A DNA stretch of 64,000 nucleotides, from assembly GCA_947044365.1 (NCBI GenBank), contig OX345639.1, positions 4,196,444 to 4,260,443 of the forward strand, in the 5' to 3' direction. The position numbers and the translations under genes were made by a program. This DNA comes from Petrosia ficiformis (Eukaryota > Porifera > Demospongiae > Haplosclerida > Petrosiidae). The notes under the pieces were generated by a model. That model had not been told where the DNA came from, ran no database searches, and saw only the letters and a program-made list of their open reading frames with translations. Positions 34,701-45,655 of the stretch are shown piece by piece (positions within the stretch are counted from its first letter, which is position 1; the number at the start of each line of letters is the position of its first letter).

Positions 34701-36775
34701 AAAACCTTGGTGGATAGTATTATGTGACTCATTACATACACTAATACACTTGTAAATATATTATCCTCCCTTCTTCAGATCGGAGCTGCTTTGCGTCCTG
34801 CATTTACTAGTGATACTCCCCCACATGTTACAGCTATGGCATGTCAGGTGTGCAGCGAATGGTTAGGAAGTGGAGTATCTCGTGACCCTAGTGACCTTAA
34901 AAGAGTTCAGCAACTCCTAGTATCATCGCTGAAGAAACTACGAAAAGAACAGACCACACCTTCGGTATATGGAGAGGCAGTAGCTACTATGGAAAGTCTT
35001 GCGGTGCTTAAAGCTTGGGCTGAACTTTACATCAAAGTATCTCAAGATGATACTGATAATAGTGATCTGGTATCGCCTCATCTTCCTCTTCTTAGTCACT
35101 ACTGGTTAGCTGCTTTGAGAGACAATGCTTACCTTTCCCTCCCAGCTCAGTTCAACACTCAATTACCCTCGTCAGGTGGTACTTTCTATACTCCATCAAT
35201 GATAGGATTTGTCAAATCATATTATGAATCCAATTGGTCATCACTCCTTCATGCTGCTGCTATTTGGGTTAATAGAACTAAACTCAGTGAGACATATAAA
35301 CCAGAGGAAAGTGTTGCAGTGCCGGCTTTTGCTGCCATGGTGCCATTAACTCCTAGTATAGCCCCACCCACTGATGAGCGTCACGATACATTCCACCTTA
35401 TTCTTGGTCTTGCAATACAAGCATTATGTAATCCATCTATTTATGACTCAATGCATGATGTACAATGTTGCTTATATACACTTTATGAGTTAATTAATAC
35501 CTCATTAGCCAGGACTATATTTAGCAATGAAAATCAATATGTAATTGAAGTATTAAATTTACTTCATCGTGTCCTACTCACTTTACCAGCAAACAATTTG
35601 TGTTTGTTGACCCTCAAAATTGCTATTAGTGTAGCTAAATGTCTGGAGACATCAGAGAAATCACACATTGATGGAGGAATATCAGATACATTACTAGTAG
35701 TAGCTGCTTGTTACTTATTTAAATTTATTCCTCGATTATCAGATCAAGTTCCCTCTATTCGTTCTCCTGTTCATGAAGAAATGATTGCTGTATCTGTGTC
35801 TCTATTACCTATAGTGCTATCATTACATGAAACACAAGATGATATTTTACCATCTCTCTTATATTTGACGCTCTCAGCTATCCAATATCTCTCTACCTCA
35901 TCATCCCAACTAACCAAAACTCTACAAACCTTTAAATTGTTGTGTACCAATACACATAACACTCGAATGACATCATCCATCCTTCATTCTACACTAATGA
36001 GCCTTCTCGTTAGTAATGGTAACACATCTTTCACTGACATACCATCTCACACTAGACTCTTATTAGTATCAATGGTACTGCTGTCTCCTGTTTCTCTCCC
36101 ACCCGATAATATTATGAAAGAGTGGTATGATTTCTGTAGCAATTGTTTACTTGACAATGAGACAAAGGTAATTAAATATCTCATAAACTATTCATGAGGT
36201 ACTTTATCATTATTTGTAACAGGTGCAGATGACTGCATTACAAGTATGTGAGACTCTCTTTACTTGTACCAAGACAGATTTAGCTGTTAATTGTATTCAT
36301 AGTCTTGCACCAGATGTAATAGTTATTATACAGAAGTGGATTAAGAAAGCGCCAGTAGATAGTAATATAGTGATACGTGCTACACAAGTAGTTGAAGTAC
36401 TTCTAAAACAAACTCCTGATATAAAAAGTAAGTATATGTAAGGATATTATTATAGTAATTATTTATAGTTTTATAGAATCCTCAATGATGGGATTAATCT
36501 TACCTCTATTCATATCAACACTAATTAATCCATCACAAACATGTACACAACAACAAAGAAATGTTCATGATCATGTCCTCAACACACTTATCAAGATGGG
36601 ATCATCATATCAACAAGCTTTCAAAAGTGCAATGACCAGCTCACCACACCTAAAAACACGTCTTGAAATGGCTATTAAAGGAAGCAAGGATGCTAGTAAA
36701 CCCGTTTCTAAAACTGGTCAAACCAGTAAACAACCAACTATTAAACTGAAAATGGATTTTAGTAATTTTAAATAG
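27239..36775 (+). CDS. HEATR5: HEAT repeat-containing protein 5
   Basis: HEATR5 (yeast Laa1) is a very long HEAT-repeat solenoid that binds aftiphilin/p200 and AP-1, helping clathrin adaptor sorting at the trans-Golgi and dynein-linked endosome motility. The start at 27239 gives [20 protein letters not shown], matching the family N-terminus. Diagnostic segments run in order: [172 protein letters not shown], and the end [12 protein letters not shown] with a TAG at 36775. About 22 exons; the exon at 34791-36165 is nearly 1.4 kb. Vertebrates have HEATR5A and HEATR5B; this single gene likely precedes that split. Confidence 0.96.
27706..28093 (+). repeat. Pyrimidine-rich HEATR5 intron with internal duplication
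   Basis: The intron between YRQHGRM and [10 protein letters not shown] has one strand made almost wholly of C and T (runs such as CTCCCCCTCCTCTCCC). A block of about 110 bases around CCTTCCTCCTTTA and CCCTCTCATCTCTATCTC is present twice. Open frames over it read only Ser, Pro, Leu and Ile and are not coding. Confidence 0.8.
28630..29020 (+). repeat. About 105-base tandem repeat in HEATR5 intron
   Basis: Three to four copies of a unit containing GCTCATATAATGTAATACTT, an AT run, CAGGCTCATATAATC, and TAATACATACATATATGTAT. It fills the intron after the exon encoding [15 protein letters not shown]. Confidence 0.85.
30035..30316 (+). repeat. (GTAT)n/(AT)n microsatellite in HEATR5 intron
   Basis: Interleaved GTAT and AT runs fill the intron between the exon ending SSNGLSNEL and the one starting GDEGEKSGE. 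Long open frames over it on both strands (Met-Tyr-Val or Ile-His-Thr-Tyr repeats) are artefacts. Confidence 0.93.
31690..31735 (+). repeat. (AT)n microsatellite in HEATR5 intron
   Basis: A pure AT run of about 40 bases in a short intron, between the exon encoding ALAMTS and the one encoding [14 protein letters not shown]. Confidence 0.9.
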
Positions 36776-36842
36776 ATGTCAAGTAACATTTTGGTGTTTT
36801 CTAAACAAATAATTTGCTATGAATATTATATAGATTATGTAT

Positions 36843-37325
36843 TTAATTTCTATCTATTTCTGATTCTTTTTGTTGTGAATTCTTAGTTTCATTTATGTGA
36901 TTGAGAATATCAACAGTTCTTTTCATATCAGATCTTAACTTTGCTTTCTGATATCGACACACTTCCCTATTGTAATGTGTAATAGGTAGTTAACAATAAT
37001 TATGTATATGGTTGCATACCATACAACAAGAGATATAACAGCAAATCCTCCAACAGCAAAGTCACATGACCTCCTTACTACACCTAATAACAACGACATA
37101 AAAGTATGAAGAAAAAAATCACTGAATTCATAATTCATACCAGATTTGAAATAATACAAAATACCAGAAACCCCACCCACTAATATCCCATATATGAGAG
37201 CATTTCGAGCACATGGTGTGTGCCGAACATCAAGATACCACTTTTTCTGTATATGTACAATTCATAATTATAATAATTTATAATTATAATACTATCTATA
37301 CCTTCCTTTCTTCATAGTCTTCCAT
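36843..37325 (-). CDS. COX20: Cytochrome c oxidase assembly protein COX20
   Basis: COX20 is an inner-mitochondrial-membrane chaperone that binds newly made COX2 and hands it to the copper-loading factors SCO1/SCO2. The start at 37325 gives MEDYEERK. The second exon has the family signature KWYLDVRHTPCARNALIYGI and a first hydrophobic segment ending YYFKSG. After a 57-base intron the second membrane segment begins VVRRSCDFAVGGFAVISLVV. The last exon is basic and charged (CRYQKAKLRSDMKRTVDILN) and stops at 36843. The 57-base intron is a multiple of three with no stop, so a naive reading inserts about 19 false residues between the two helices. It is divergent from the gene at 37402, with 76 bases between start codons. 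Confidence 0.92.
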
Positions 37326-37401
37326 AAAGACTCCACCTACATAATCAATATGACCACACCCACATTAAATTTTTTAGGCGGGCCTTCAAATAACCAAAAA
37401 A
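37326..37401. promoter_or_regulatory. Short divergent promoter, COX20 / coiled-coil gene
   Basis: 76 bases shared by two divergent genes. TTTTTTAGGCGGGCCTTCAA at about 37370-37389 resembles an E2F-type GGCGGG site followed closely by a TTCAAA element like the cell-cycle homology region. One ACCACACCCACA box lies to its left. The motif match is by eye only. Confidence 0.35.
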
Positions 37402-38565
37402 ATGGCAGAAAATTCAAATTTTCAAGTTTGTCAAAATGTATTTACTCGTCAATTAGAGACATTTGTTAATGAGAAAGTACATTCAGTGACTGGAAGAGAA
37501 TGTGTCAAAGAAATAGAAAAAGTACTGAAGAGAAAGAGAAAGCAATGGAGAAAAGTATGTCATAAAGGGAACTTGTCTACAGGGTGTTCACAAGCAGTTA
37601 TATGTAAATCATTTCCACCAGGTATGTGTTTATATGTAAATTAGAAGAGGAGTGTATGTACTGTCTGAAAATTATATCTAAATATATATTTATATACAAT
37701 GCAACATGATATGTGTGATGTGTTTGTATGTGTGATTTTATGTAAATCTTAGAATTATTATCAATAATGGAAGACAGGAGTGAGAGATATGAAAATAAGA
37801 TTGAAGAACTTATAGCAACAAGAAAAAGAATAAGAGAGAAAACAAAAGAAATAGAAGAAGAGAAATTGACTAATAAGTTACAAAAAATGGTAAACAATTT
37901 ATGAAATAATCATGATAGCCAATTGAGGTATATATGTTTCTGTTTAGTATACAACTCAATCAGTAATCCAGTCCAATATTCCTGTTACTATATGTGACAA
38001 CATTCAACAAAATAATGATGAACATGACAAGACTATCCAGGAACTAATAGACGTTAGTGAAACTTTACTATCATTAATGATAAGTGTGGGTGGTATAATC
38101 ATAGTAACATTACTTTTCTCTTTGTATGTCCACGTAATTGTCTCAACACTAAGATGTTATATATATTCTATTGCTTTATAGATGCTATCTGATGCTATAA
38201 AAGAATCGAAGACTTTAAAACAACTTCATAAAATAAAACTAAATGTTACTCCGCAATCTTTATTAACAAGGGCCCTACCTGTTCCCATGGAAACAGAGTG
38301 TAATATAGGTCACTGCACTGAAGATGAAAACTCATTTCAAGTACAAACTAATAATAAGTCACAATCATCGGTTGTCATGGCGACTGAAGATGAAAACTCA
38401 TTTCAAGTACAAACTAATAAGTCACAATCATCGGTTGTCATGGCAACTGATAATATGTCTATATCATTAACAGCTAGTGAAGATGATGTAGATTTGAAAC
38501 ATATAGTGGATTATATAACTACACTCACTTCATCACATCATTATGGATTTCATATTAATAAGTAG
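37402..38565 (+). CDS. Coiled-coil protein, unassigned
   Basis: About 280 residues from four exons. Exon 1 gives MAENSNFQVCQNVFTRQLET and EKVLKRKRKQWRKV; exon 2 a clear coiled coil (SERYENKIEELIATRKRIRE, KTKEIEEEKLTNKLQKM); exon 3 a linker (YTTQSVIQSNIPVTICDNIQ, DKTIQELID); exon 4 MLSDAIKESKTLKQLHKIKL and a tail. The tail has an exact internal duplication of about 20 residues (TEDENSFQVQTN.KSQSSVVMA, twice). The KRKQW motif followed by a helical region faintly recalls the kinetochore subunit NSL1, and the promoter has a cell-cycle-like motif, but I would not assign it on that. No signal peptide or membrane segment. Confidence 0.65.
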
Positions 38566-38791
38566 CATTATTATAATTATAAATAGTAATATTTTTTTTA
38601 TTCATAACCAGTAAGTTATAAAAAATTTTTCTGTATTTTTAAAAGTGAATGGGACAGTGAAACAGTGAACTACTTCTAGTCTTAATTTCAAACTGCAATC
38701 CAGTAATTCTACTTGATAATAATATAAATATATATATATAATTATTTAGATAAAATAATTATGTGATAAATAAAAAGCTATTTTAGTTTTT
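38566..38791. other. Intergenic region between convergent genes
   Basis: 226 AT-rich bases between the coiled-coil gene stop and the sirtuin stop. Only 3' untranslated sequence is expected. Confidence 0.5.
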
Positions 38792-40136
38792 TTAATTCCT
38801 TTTTTTATTGAAGTCTATCATTCGTTGGTATCTCTCACTTTCCCAAACCTTTCTTTCTTTATCTATCATTAAATATCTCATTACCTTCTTCATCAAATCA
38901 TCACAGTCACCAAATACCCGTACACCCAGCTCTTCACGATTGTGTTTTTGAGTACATATGTAATCAAATCCAGTTTTCTGTCGATTAACAATCACCAAGC
39001 GATGAGGTTCATGTGACATGAGAACTAAGTCACATGCAGGAGTAACTTGCATTGTCGTTCCAAGACTAAGTATTAAATCTGATTTTGAAGCTTCGGATTT
39101 GGCTGTTGTTAGTATAAGCTCACCAAGATCATCTCCAAAATTTATAATACTGTCGTTTAGGTAACCATGGCAACCTGATTGTTCACACTTTCGACCTGTA
39201 TGATGATTAAGACTACACTGTTTACAATGGACCCCATGAGGAGGCATGGCCAAGTCTGTCACACCTTCTTCATTTAACTCTTCATAATATTGACTAGCAC
39301 TGTCATCAAGTACATAAAAAGGACGATAATACTTATGACCGCATTTCTCACACATCTCTAGGAAAACATTGCCATGTAGCTCTGATAACTTCACTTCTGA
39401 TACTCCTGATAATCCATGAAGTCCATCTCCATTTTGACTGATAATGTGTTTCACCATATCCATTTCAATGAGTTTAGCTAAAGCTTCATGTGTGTATGTT
39501 GGTCTCAACTGTTCATAGGGAACACCATCTTCTTCTTCATCTACCTCTTGCCCTGTGTCTAGCATGCTAGCAGTTGCTTGACGATCTTGTTCAGTCCATT
39601 TACCACCTTTACCCCTGTAATCACCTGGAGATAATTATTATAATTATTATTGTAAGTACTATTAATTATATTGTACCTATTCCAGCTGATGTAGAAATAC
39701 CAGCTCCAGTAAAAGCCACACAATAGTTTGCTTTTCTGATTAGTGATGCTATTTTAAATGCACTCTCATTTAATTTAATCTCAGAGTCATGATATTCTGC
39801 TGTTTTTGCTGCCTCTTTTATCATTAGTTTCTCCTCACTATTTATCAATATGGTGGCATTTTTGGGATTACGAACTCTAGCATTACGTAAAACATTATCC
39901 CAGCATATTCTATGAAACACAGCCTCTCCTCTAACACTCCATGAAACTACATATTTCTTCTTTGTGGTATTCATATTACAAGTCTTCACCTCTACCCTAT
40001 CTTCATTCTCATTAACATTACCACAACAAGATATTAAACAACATTTAGTGGTATCTGTTGCCTCATATTTCCTTTTCTTTTGACCTTCATTTGATCCAGA
40101 ACTAGATCTTTTCTTTATTGATCCCCGTTCGGCCAT
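38792..40136 (-). CDS. Sirtuin with N-terminal Cys/His-rich extension
   Basis: NAD-dependent protein deacylase of about 430 residues in two exons (40136-39677 and about 39626-38792). The Rossmann motif reads CVAFTGAGISTSAGIGDYRG, joined across the only intron, where most sirtuins have GIPDFRG. Then ISQNGDGLH (usually NID or NVD), the catalytic His in ELHGNVF, and a four-Cys zinc site: CEKC and, after HHTGRK, CEQSGC. SIINFGDDL and LILSLGTTMQVTPACDL complete the NAD pocket. The zinc spacing and FGDDL resemble the SIRT6/7 (class IV) side of the family, but I do not assign an orthologue. The first 125 or so residues are an extension with CCLISCC, an isolated Cys, then AVFHRICW, which looks like a zinc-binding fold, after a basic nuclear-signal-like IKKRSSSGS..KKRK segment. 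The start is 73 bases downstream of the KIF6 stop on the same strand. Confidence 0.88.
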
Positions 40137-40209
40137 TACTTCACAGTTCACACCCAAAAAATAAATATTATTCATGAGATAAAAACAATTATTATAATTA
40201 AATCCAACT

Positions 40210-43200
40210 TCATTCCTGACTCTGCAAAAAGAATAAACAAAGTTACTGTTAAAGGACAATGAAACAAATACATAAGTATAATATACATTAACACATAATT
40301 ATAATTGTACATAACATACGTATAACACATACACGTACATATGTATATACATGTACGCATACATTACATAATTATATATATACATGTACATATGTACATA
40401 CGTATATAATACATTACATAATTATATATATATACATGTACATATGTACATACGTATATAATACATTACATAATTATATATATACATGTACATATGTACA
40501 TACGTATACAATAATATGTACATGTACATTCGTATACAATACATTACATAGATATACACATACCCTAGATATAAGTTTTTGCCTTGCTTTATAAAATGCA
40601 ATAATATCTGCATCAGCTCTCATATCACCAGTAAGAGGAATAGCTTGACTAACAGGTTTAACCAGTTTTAACATTTCTCTGTGTTTCCATCTAGTTTGTG
40701 ATATGGGTCTTGTTTCAATGGTATCATTATTAGAACTGGTTAATAGTACATTGTTTCTTTTATGTGTTGAGGATGAGGAAGAGGGTAGTGATGGGAATAG
40801 AGTTGAATCTTGTGATGAAGAAACAGTCTGTATTTATAAAATTAGATAGATAGATAGATATAGGGCCTGTCTGTCATTCTACTCACACTGTGTCTTCCAT
40901 TTGAAGATGATTGTTGAGTCCACCAAACTTCAAAATCTCTTTGTAACTGTACTTTACATTTCTCCATTAAATGCTGTACATGTTCAATTTCAGTTTTAAG
41001 AGTTTTAAGTTGATTGTAGAGCTCCTTAAACCTTTTGAAAGTCATGTGACAACAATGTGATTAATATAATAATTGATATCAATACATACATACTTCTTCT
41101 TTTCAACTTCCATTTCTTTTCTGATGCATTCTTCCTCATCACTGGAAACACCCCCAGATATTAGACCTATCATTAATATTATTAGTTAATTGTTATTGAT
41201 GTATATTATTTACCCTGCGATATCCTATATTTTTCTACTTGAGTTTTTAATTTGTCTACATATAATAACATGTTATAAATGTATTGTAACTTACTAATGT
41301 ATAACATGTTATAAATATATTGTAACTTACTAATGTATAATCTTGTTGTGTTAACTTTATCACCTAATAACTTGGCCTCAGCATATCTATCATATCAATA
41401 ATAATATACAATTATAATATAATTATAGTATAATAATAATAATAATATATATACTTTGATTTTAATACTTTCTTGTGTTCTTCCATTACACTATTATCTA
41501 CTATTTCTCTCCTGTACATATCAAAAGCCTCTTGTCTAGCCTGAGATAATTCTAATAATTATAATTACAATTATAATTATGAAAATTCATTAAATACCAA
41601 CCTGCTCTAATTACATTCCTCTTAGCCCCTATCATTAAATCTTCATTATTTGATGATACAGATACACCTCTAGTATCTATACTACTACATCCACTATCAT
41701 TAGGACTGGACACATCCTCTCTTAATAGTCCATGTATTGGACTAGTCCTACCAAGAATAGGAGTAACTGGACGTGACTGAATCACTCCTCCTTTTGTTAA
41801 TGCCTCAGTTTGAGCCACTTTCTTTCTCTCTTGTTTCAACATTTTTAAAAGAACATCTTAAGAGGTCGAGTTAAGTAAACAGATGACATGATTTACATAA
41901 TTGGCCACATGATTTAGGATACTTATTTCATCATCTCTTTGTTTCAGACGATCTTGTAGTTTTATCAAATCCTCATTGCTAGATGGAGGAGACTCAATTC
42001 TTTTCTCTTTTTGATGTGATTCTGAAGGACTGATCACATGATAAACATCACATGACACAGTCACATGACCCATACATACCTTACAGAATGGGATTTGTCC
42101 AATATCATACGCTGAAAGAATGATATCATATGGTATCCTAAAACACATCACACACTATACCTTCATGATACAAAATCCAAGCTGTATTTTTCTCGTATCA
42201 GGTCCTAACATTAATCTTGAATCTGCATTGACATCATTAATATATGATATCACTGTCTGTTCAACACTGTATGAATATAATAATACTAGAAAGTGTATGT
42301 ACATAACTATGTAGGTAGACACCTTGTCTTCTCATCATTTGTCAGTTCATCAGTTCTTTCTTCTCCAGTTGCCATGATGATTTCTTGTTTGAGGTCGGCA
42401 ACTTGTTGTTGTAGTTTAGCAACCACCTAAAAAAAACATTTACCAAATGAATATCACATGATAATAATTACCAATTTAGGATCCAATTCTTCATTAAGTG
42501 TAGCTTCATTCTTAATAAGAGCAACTCGCTGAGCAAATCGACATGTAGATATTGATTCCTACATATTGCACATTATCGTACATCACAAGTAACATCACAC
42601 ACACACACACACATCACAAGTAACACCACACACACACATCACAAGTAACACCACACATATACACCTATATGTACCTCAATATTTCTCTTTTCAACAGATA
42701 ATGTTGCTATCATAGTTGTCATGCAATTACCACCTAAACTAAATGTAAATATTATTATTATTATTATTATTATTATTATCATTATACCTATCTCTTAATA
42801 CTGATGTCATCATTGAGTTTCTATACGGAATATGGGAACGCGATTTCTCAGATAATGCCACTATTACCTGATTGAGGATCAGTTATACATTAAGTTAGTA
42901 AAAGAGCACACCCACCTGTTCCAGATAGTGTAATGACAAGTTAATATATTTAGCTTCTGTTAATAAAGTTCCGCCCACACCTGATTTAGCAACTCGTTCA
43001 GATCTATGAAGAAATTATAAAAATATTGAATGAATAGTAACAAGTAACTCACCCAGCTAGATCAACAAGATGTAATTTAGCTTTACGTACAGTATGTGAT
43101 CCAGATTCTCTACATGATATATGAATTGTGAATATACAGTGAGAACGTGTTGAGGCCATATTCATTGGAGTCTAAAGAAATGAAAAAAATACAGCAGATA

Positions 43201-44486
43201 TGATGTAATATGATGTCATACCTCAGCTATCATTCTGTTTGTATCTCCAAGAAACAACCAATTAAGAGCTAAATAAATATTAATATACAATAACAGTTAC
43301 ATATATTAATCTTATACCTTCTTCTTCATTGGCAGCTTGATGAAATGACAAGTTCTTTAAACTAATAGTACCTTCAGAATCTTCATATAAACTTACTTTC
43401 CTATTTTAATCATTATTTGAGATTTACATTTCAGTACTCGAAACTTACGGTAAATCCTCTAGTTTTGATGCTTCGTGTTTAGGATCTAATAAATCAAATC
43501 CATTTTCATTATATATTTCAAGATATGATATGTGAGTTGTAAATATAATATCTGGACTCTAGGATAAAGATAATACATATCATAAATACTTGCAATTAGG
43601 GCTGGGAATCAGCTGAGATTCTGAAATCGATTATCACTAACTCCAAGTCAATTGATAATCGATTAAAATCAGCTGAAGTAATTAGGCCAATTAAGTCAAT
43701 TAATACAGGAAACTCCTCCCATTTGATGATCAAAAAGGCTTCCATATTGTACATTATTTGCCGTCACATGCTTGAAAAGTATGTCGTTTGGAATAATTAG
43801 CATAATCGATATCACAGACTTATAATTGATAATCAGAAGAATTTTCAATATCGATTGATTAATTGATTAATCATCCCAGCCCTACTTGTAATATACCTTT
43901 TGATATTGTTCAAATAGATACGATAGTGTTCGTGGTATTATACCTCTATCACTGTACTTTTCAGCTCCACCAGTTATTGTAAACGTTTTGCCAGAACTAG
44001 TCTATACAGATATTCATCATAATTATTAATTATAATAAATACACCGACGTACCTGTCCATATGCAAATATAGTTCCATTATAACCTTCTAAACAACTGTA
44101 AAAGAAAACAACTAGTCACTTATAATTTGTCATATTTACACTAACTTATTAATAACAGGTTGTGCTACTTGTTCAAATACTTCATCTTGTTTTGACTGCT
44201 GATTAAATATTTTATTAAATCTGTAATGAGATATAATAACACGAGTTACTGCTCATATAATTATTAACCTGAATGAAAACACTTCTCTTTTATTATTTAC
44301 AAGCCCACTGGACTCCAAACGAGGAATTATAAATGATAATGATGGAGTACTGTCTTTCTCCTCACCAATTTCATATACCTTTAATGATACAATAAATATT
44401 ATAATAAAAATTCATGTTATTCTTACACCAATTATTTTCTTTGTTGGACGTATTCGAGCAAATATCTTGATACTGTACTTCACCAT
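40210..44486 (-). CDS. KIF6: Kinesin-like protein KIF6, copy A
   Basis: Kinesin-9 family motor linked to motile cilia. Start at 44486, [17 protein letters not shown]. Motor landmarks: [17 protein letters not shown] (P-loop), [56 protein letters not shown] and SHCIFTIH (switch I), [19 protein letters not shown] (switch II), [20 protein letters not shown]. After the neck come [20 protein letters not shown], a Ser-rich linker, coiled coils and [20 protein letters not shown]. The conserved C-terminal [20 protein letters not shown] segment follows. The last donor is after KLISR (40561 region); the last exon adds SQE and a TGA at 40210. About 20 exons. The closely related KIF9 lacks this C-terminal motif, so KIF6 is preferred. 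Confidence 0.94.
40310..40560. repeat. TACATGTACATATGTACATACG repeats in last KIF6 intron, copy A
   Basis: Three to four copies of a unit of about 60 bases built from ACATGTACATATGTACATAC and ATAATACATTACATAATTAT fill the last KIF6 intron. The same array is at 45829-46079 in copy B. Confidence 0.85.
43597..43884. mobile_element. hAT-type MITE in KIF6 intron, copy A
   Basis: A 288-base element with ends TAGGGCTGGGA on both strands. It is flanked by CTTGCAAT (43589-43596) and CTTGTAAT (43885-43892), an 8-base duplication with one difference. The interior is rich in ATCGATT and GATAATC type motifs and is non-coding. Termini and duplication length fit hAT elements. Confidence 0.82.
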
Positions 44487-44628
44487 CACTTTCCCTCCCT
44501 TAGTTACCAATAGCAACAAATAATTATTTCTAATTAAAGCCCATTTTCTCAATTAGAAAGTAGTGGGCTGTAATTAGAATAGTGCATGATTACACCATGG
44601 GCTTCAATTAGAGCTTATTTGAAGAAAG
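44487..44628. promoter_or_regulatory. Divergent KIF6/CHP1 promoter with inverted repeat, copy A
   Basis: 142 bases between two start codons. TTCTAATTAAAGCCCA (44528-44543) is mirrored by TGGGCTGTAATTAGAA (44564-44579), 15 of 16 positions complementary. A third, partial copy (ATGGGCTTCAATTAGAG) lies at 44597-44613. The TAATTA cores look like homeodomain sites. Confidence 0.55.
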
Positions 44629-45567
44629 ATGGGAAGTGCAAGCAGTACTTTATTAACAGAGGAAGATTATACTCAGATCCACACTGAAACTGGATGTAAG
44701 TTAATAACAGAGTAATACCATTCATGTGATGGTATTGAATTTTATTCAGTCACAGAACCTCAGATCAGGAGGTTGTACCAAAGATTTTCACATTTGGACA
44801 AGAGAAGTAAAGGATATTTAACGTGAGTAATTTAGTGTAATGTCAGATGAATTTTGAAATCTTGCTTATATAACATGCAGTCAACAGGACATGATGCTTA
44901 TTCCTGAACTGGCAGTTAATCCATTAGGATCTCAGATTATTGAAGCATTCTTCACTGATGAGTGAGCTAGTTCTAATACCATAGGATATGTAATCAAACT
45001 AATTGTTTCATGTACATATAATGACAGATCAGATCCTAGTCAATCACTGGGTGAAGTAAACTTCAGACAATTTGTTAGAACACTCGCTCGTTTTCGAAAG
45101 AATTCATCAACTCATCCACATGAGATGTGTACAATAAATAAAAAAATTGAATGTAAAGTTTTAAAAAGTAATTAAAAGCCTTTACTAATTATGTGTTAAT
45201 TACAGTTATATTCAGAGTATATGATAAAGATAAAGATGGAATGATATCAAAAACTGATTTGACTCAAGTAAGTCTATTAATATAATATGTTATGAGATTT
45301 ACTGTGTTGGGATGAAGGCTAATTATATAGGGTTTATGAATATTTAACGAGGAATATGTGCCATTTTTAATAGTTATGTATATTAAGTCAATCAAGTATC
45401 CATCCTCGATTGATATTTGTTGTTAGGTATTATCAGCAATGGTTGGTATGAATATACCACAAGAACATGTTCATTCTATTGTCAAGAGAACAATGAAAGA
45501 AGCAGACGAAGACAAAGATAATTTCATATCATTGGAAGAATTTAAAAAGGTATTAAACAACATTTAG
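44629..45567 (+). pseudogene. CHP1: CHP1 copy A, lacking its last exon
   Basis: Same sequence as the intact copy at 50148 up to the exon ending ISLEEFKK. There the duplication junction replaces the intron, so the frame reads on as VLNNI and stops at 45567 instead of splicing to the exon for ALGDIDVCDKMSVSFSRS. A GT still follows the exon (GTATTA instead of GTGAAT), so splicing over the whole KIF6 copy to the last exon of copy B is conceivable. A truncated protein would keep all four EF-hands but lose the last helix. If the duplication is an assembly artefact, this pseudogene does not exist. Confidence 0.8.
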
Positions 45568-45655
45568 TGGTATCTGTTGCCTCATATTTCCTTTTCTTTT
45601 GACCTTCATTTGATCCAGAACTAGATCTTTTCTTTATTGATCCCCGTTCGGCCAT
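45542..45655 (-). pseudogene. Sirtuin N-terminal fragment, copy B
   Basis: The second duplication unit carries only the first part of sirtuin exon 1: MAERGSIKKRSSSG to DTTKCCL. The junction then gives IPF and a stop at 45542. No catalytic domain remains. It keeps whatever promoter lies between KIF6 and the sirtuin. Confidence 0.85.

Larger units (their letters stand above)
40032..45550. repeat. Tandem duplication, unit A (5,519 bases)
   Basis: First copy of a direct tandem duplication. It runs from inside sirtuin exon 1 through all of KIF6 and its divergent promoter to the last base of the CHP1 exon ending EEFKK, plus one. Every position tested, including microsatellites and the MITE, recurs 5,519 bases to the right. 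Confidence 0.97.

Noticed and set aside
37085..37143. COX20 appears to have an insert of about 19 residues between its two membrane helices.
   Set aside because: The stretch begins GTATGA and ends TTATTAG, is 57 bases long with no stop, and removing it restores the family spacing (FKSG then VVRRSCD). It is an in-frame intron, not a protein insertion.
40172..40360. Open frame of 62 residues in the last KIF6 intron, repeated at 45691.
   Set aside because: It translates ACATGTACAT-type repeats and intron sequence on the minus strand and has no splice support; it repeats only because the segment is duplicated.
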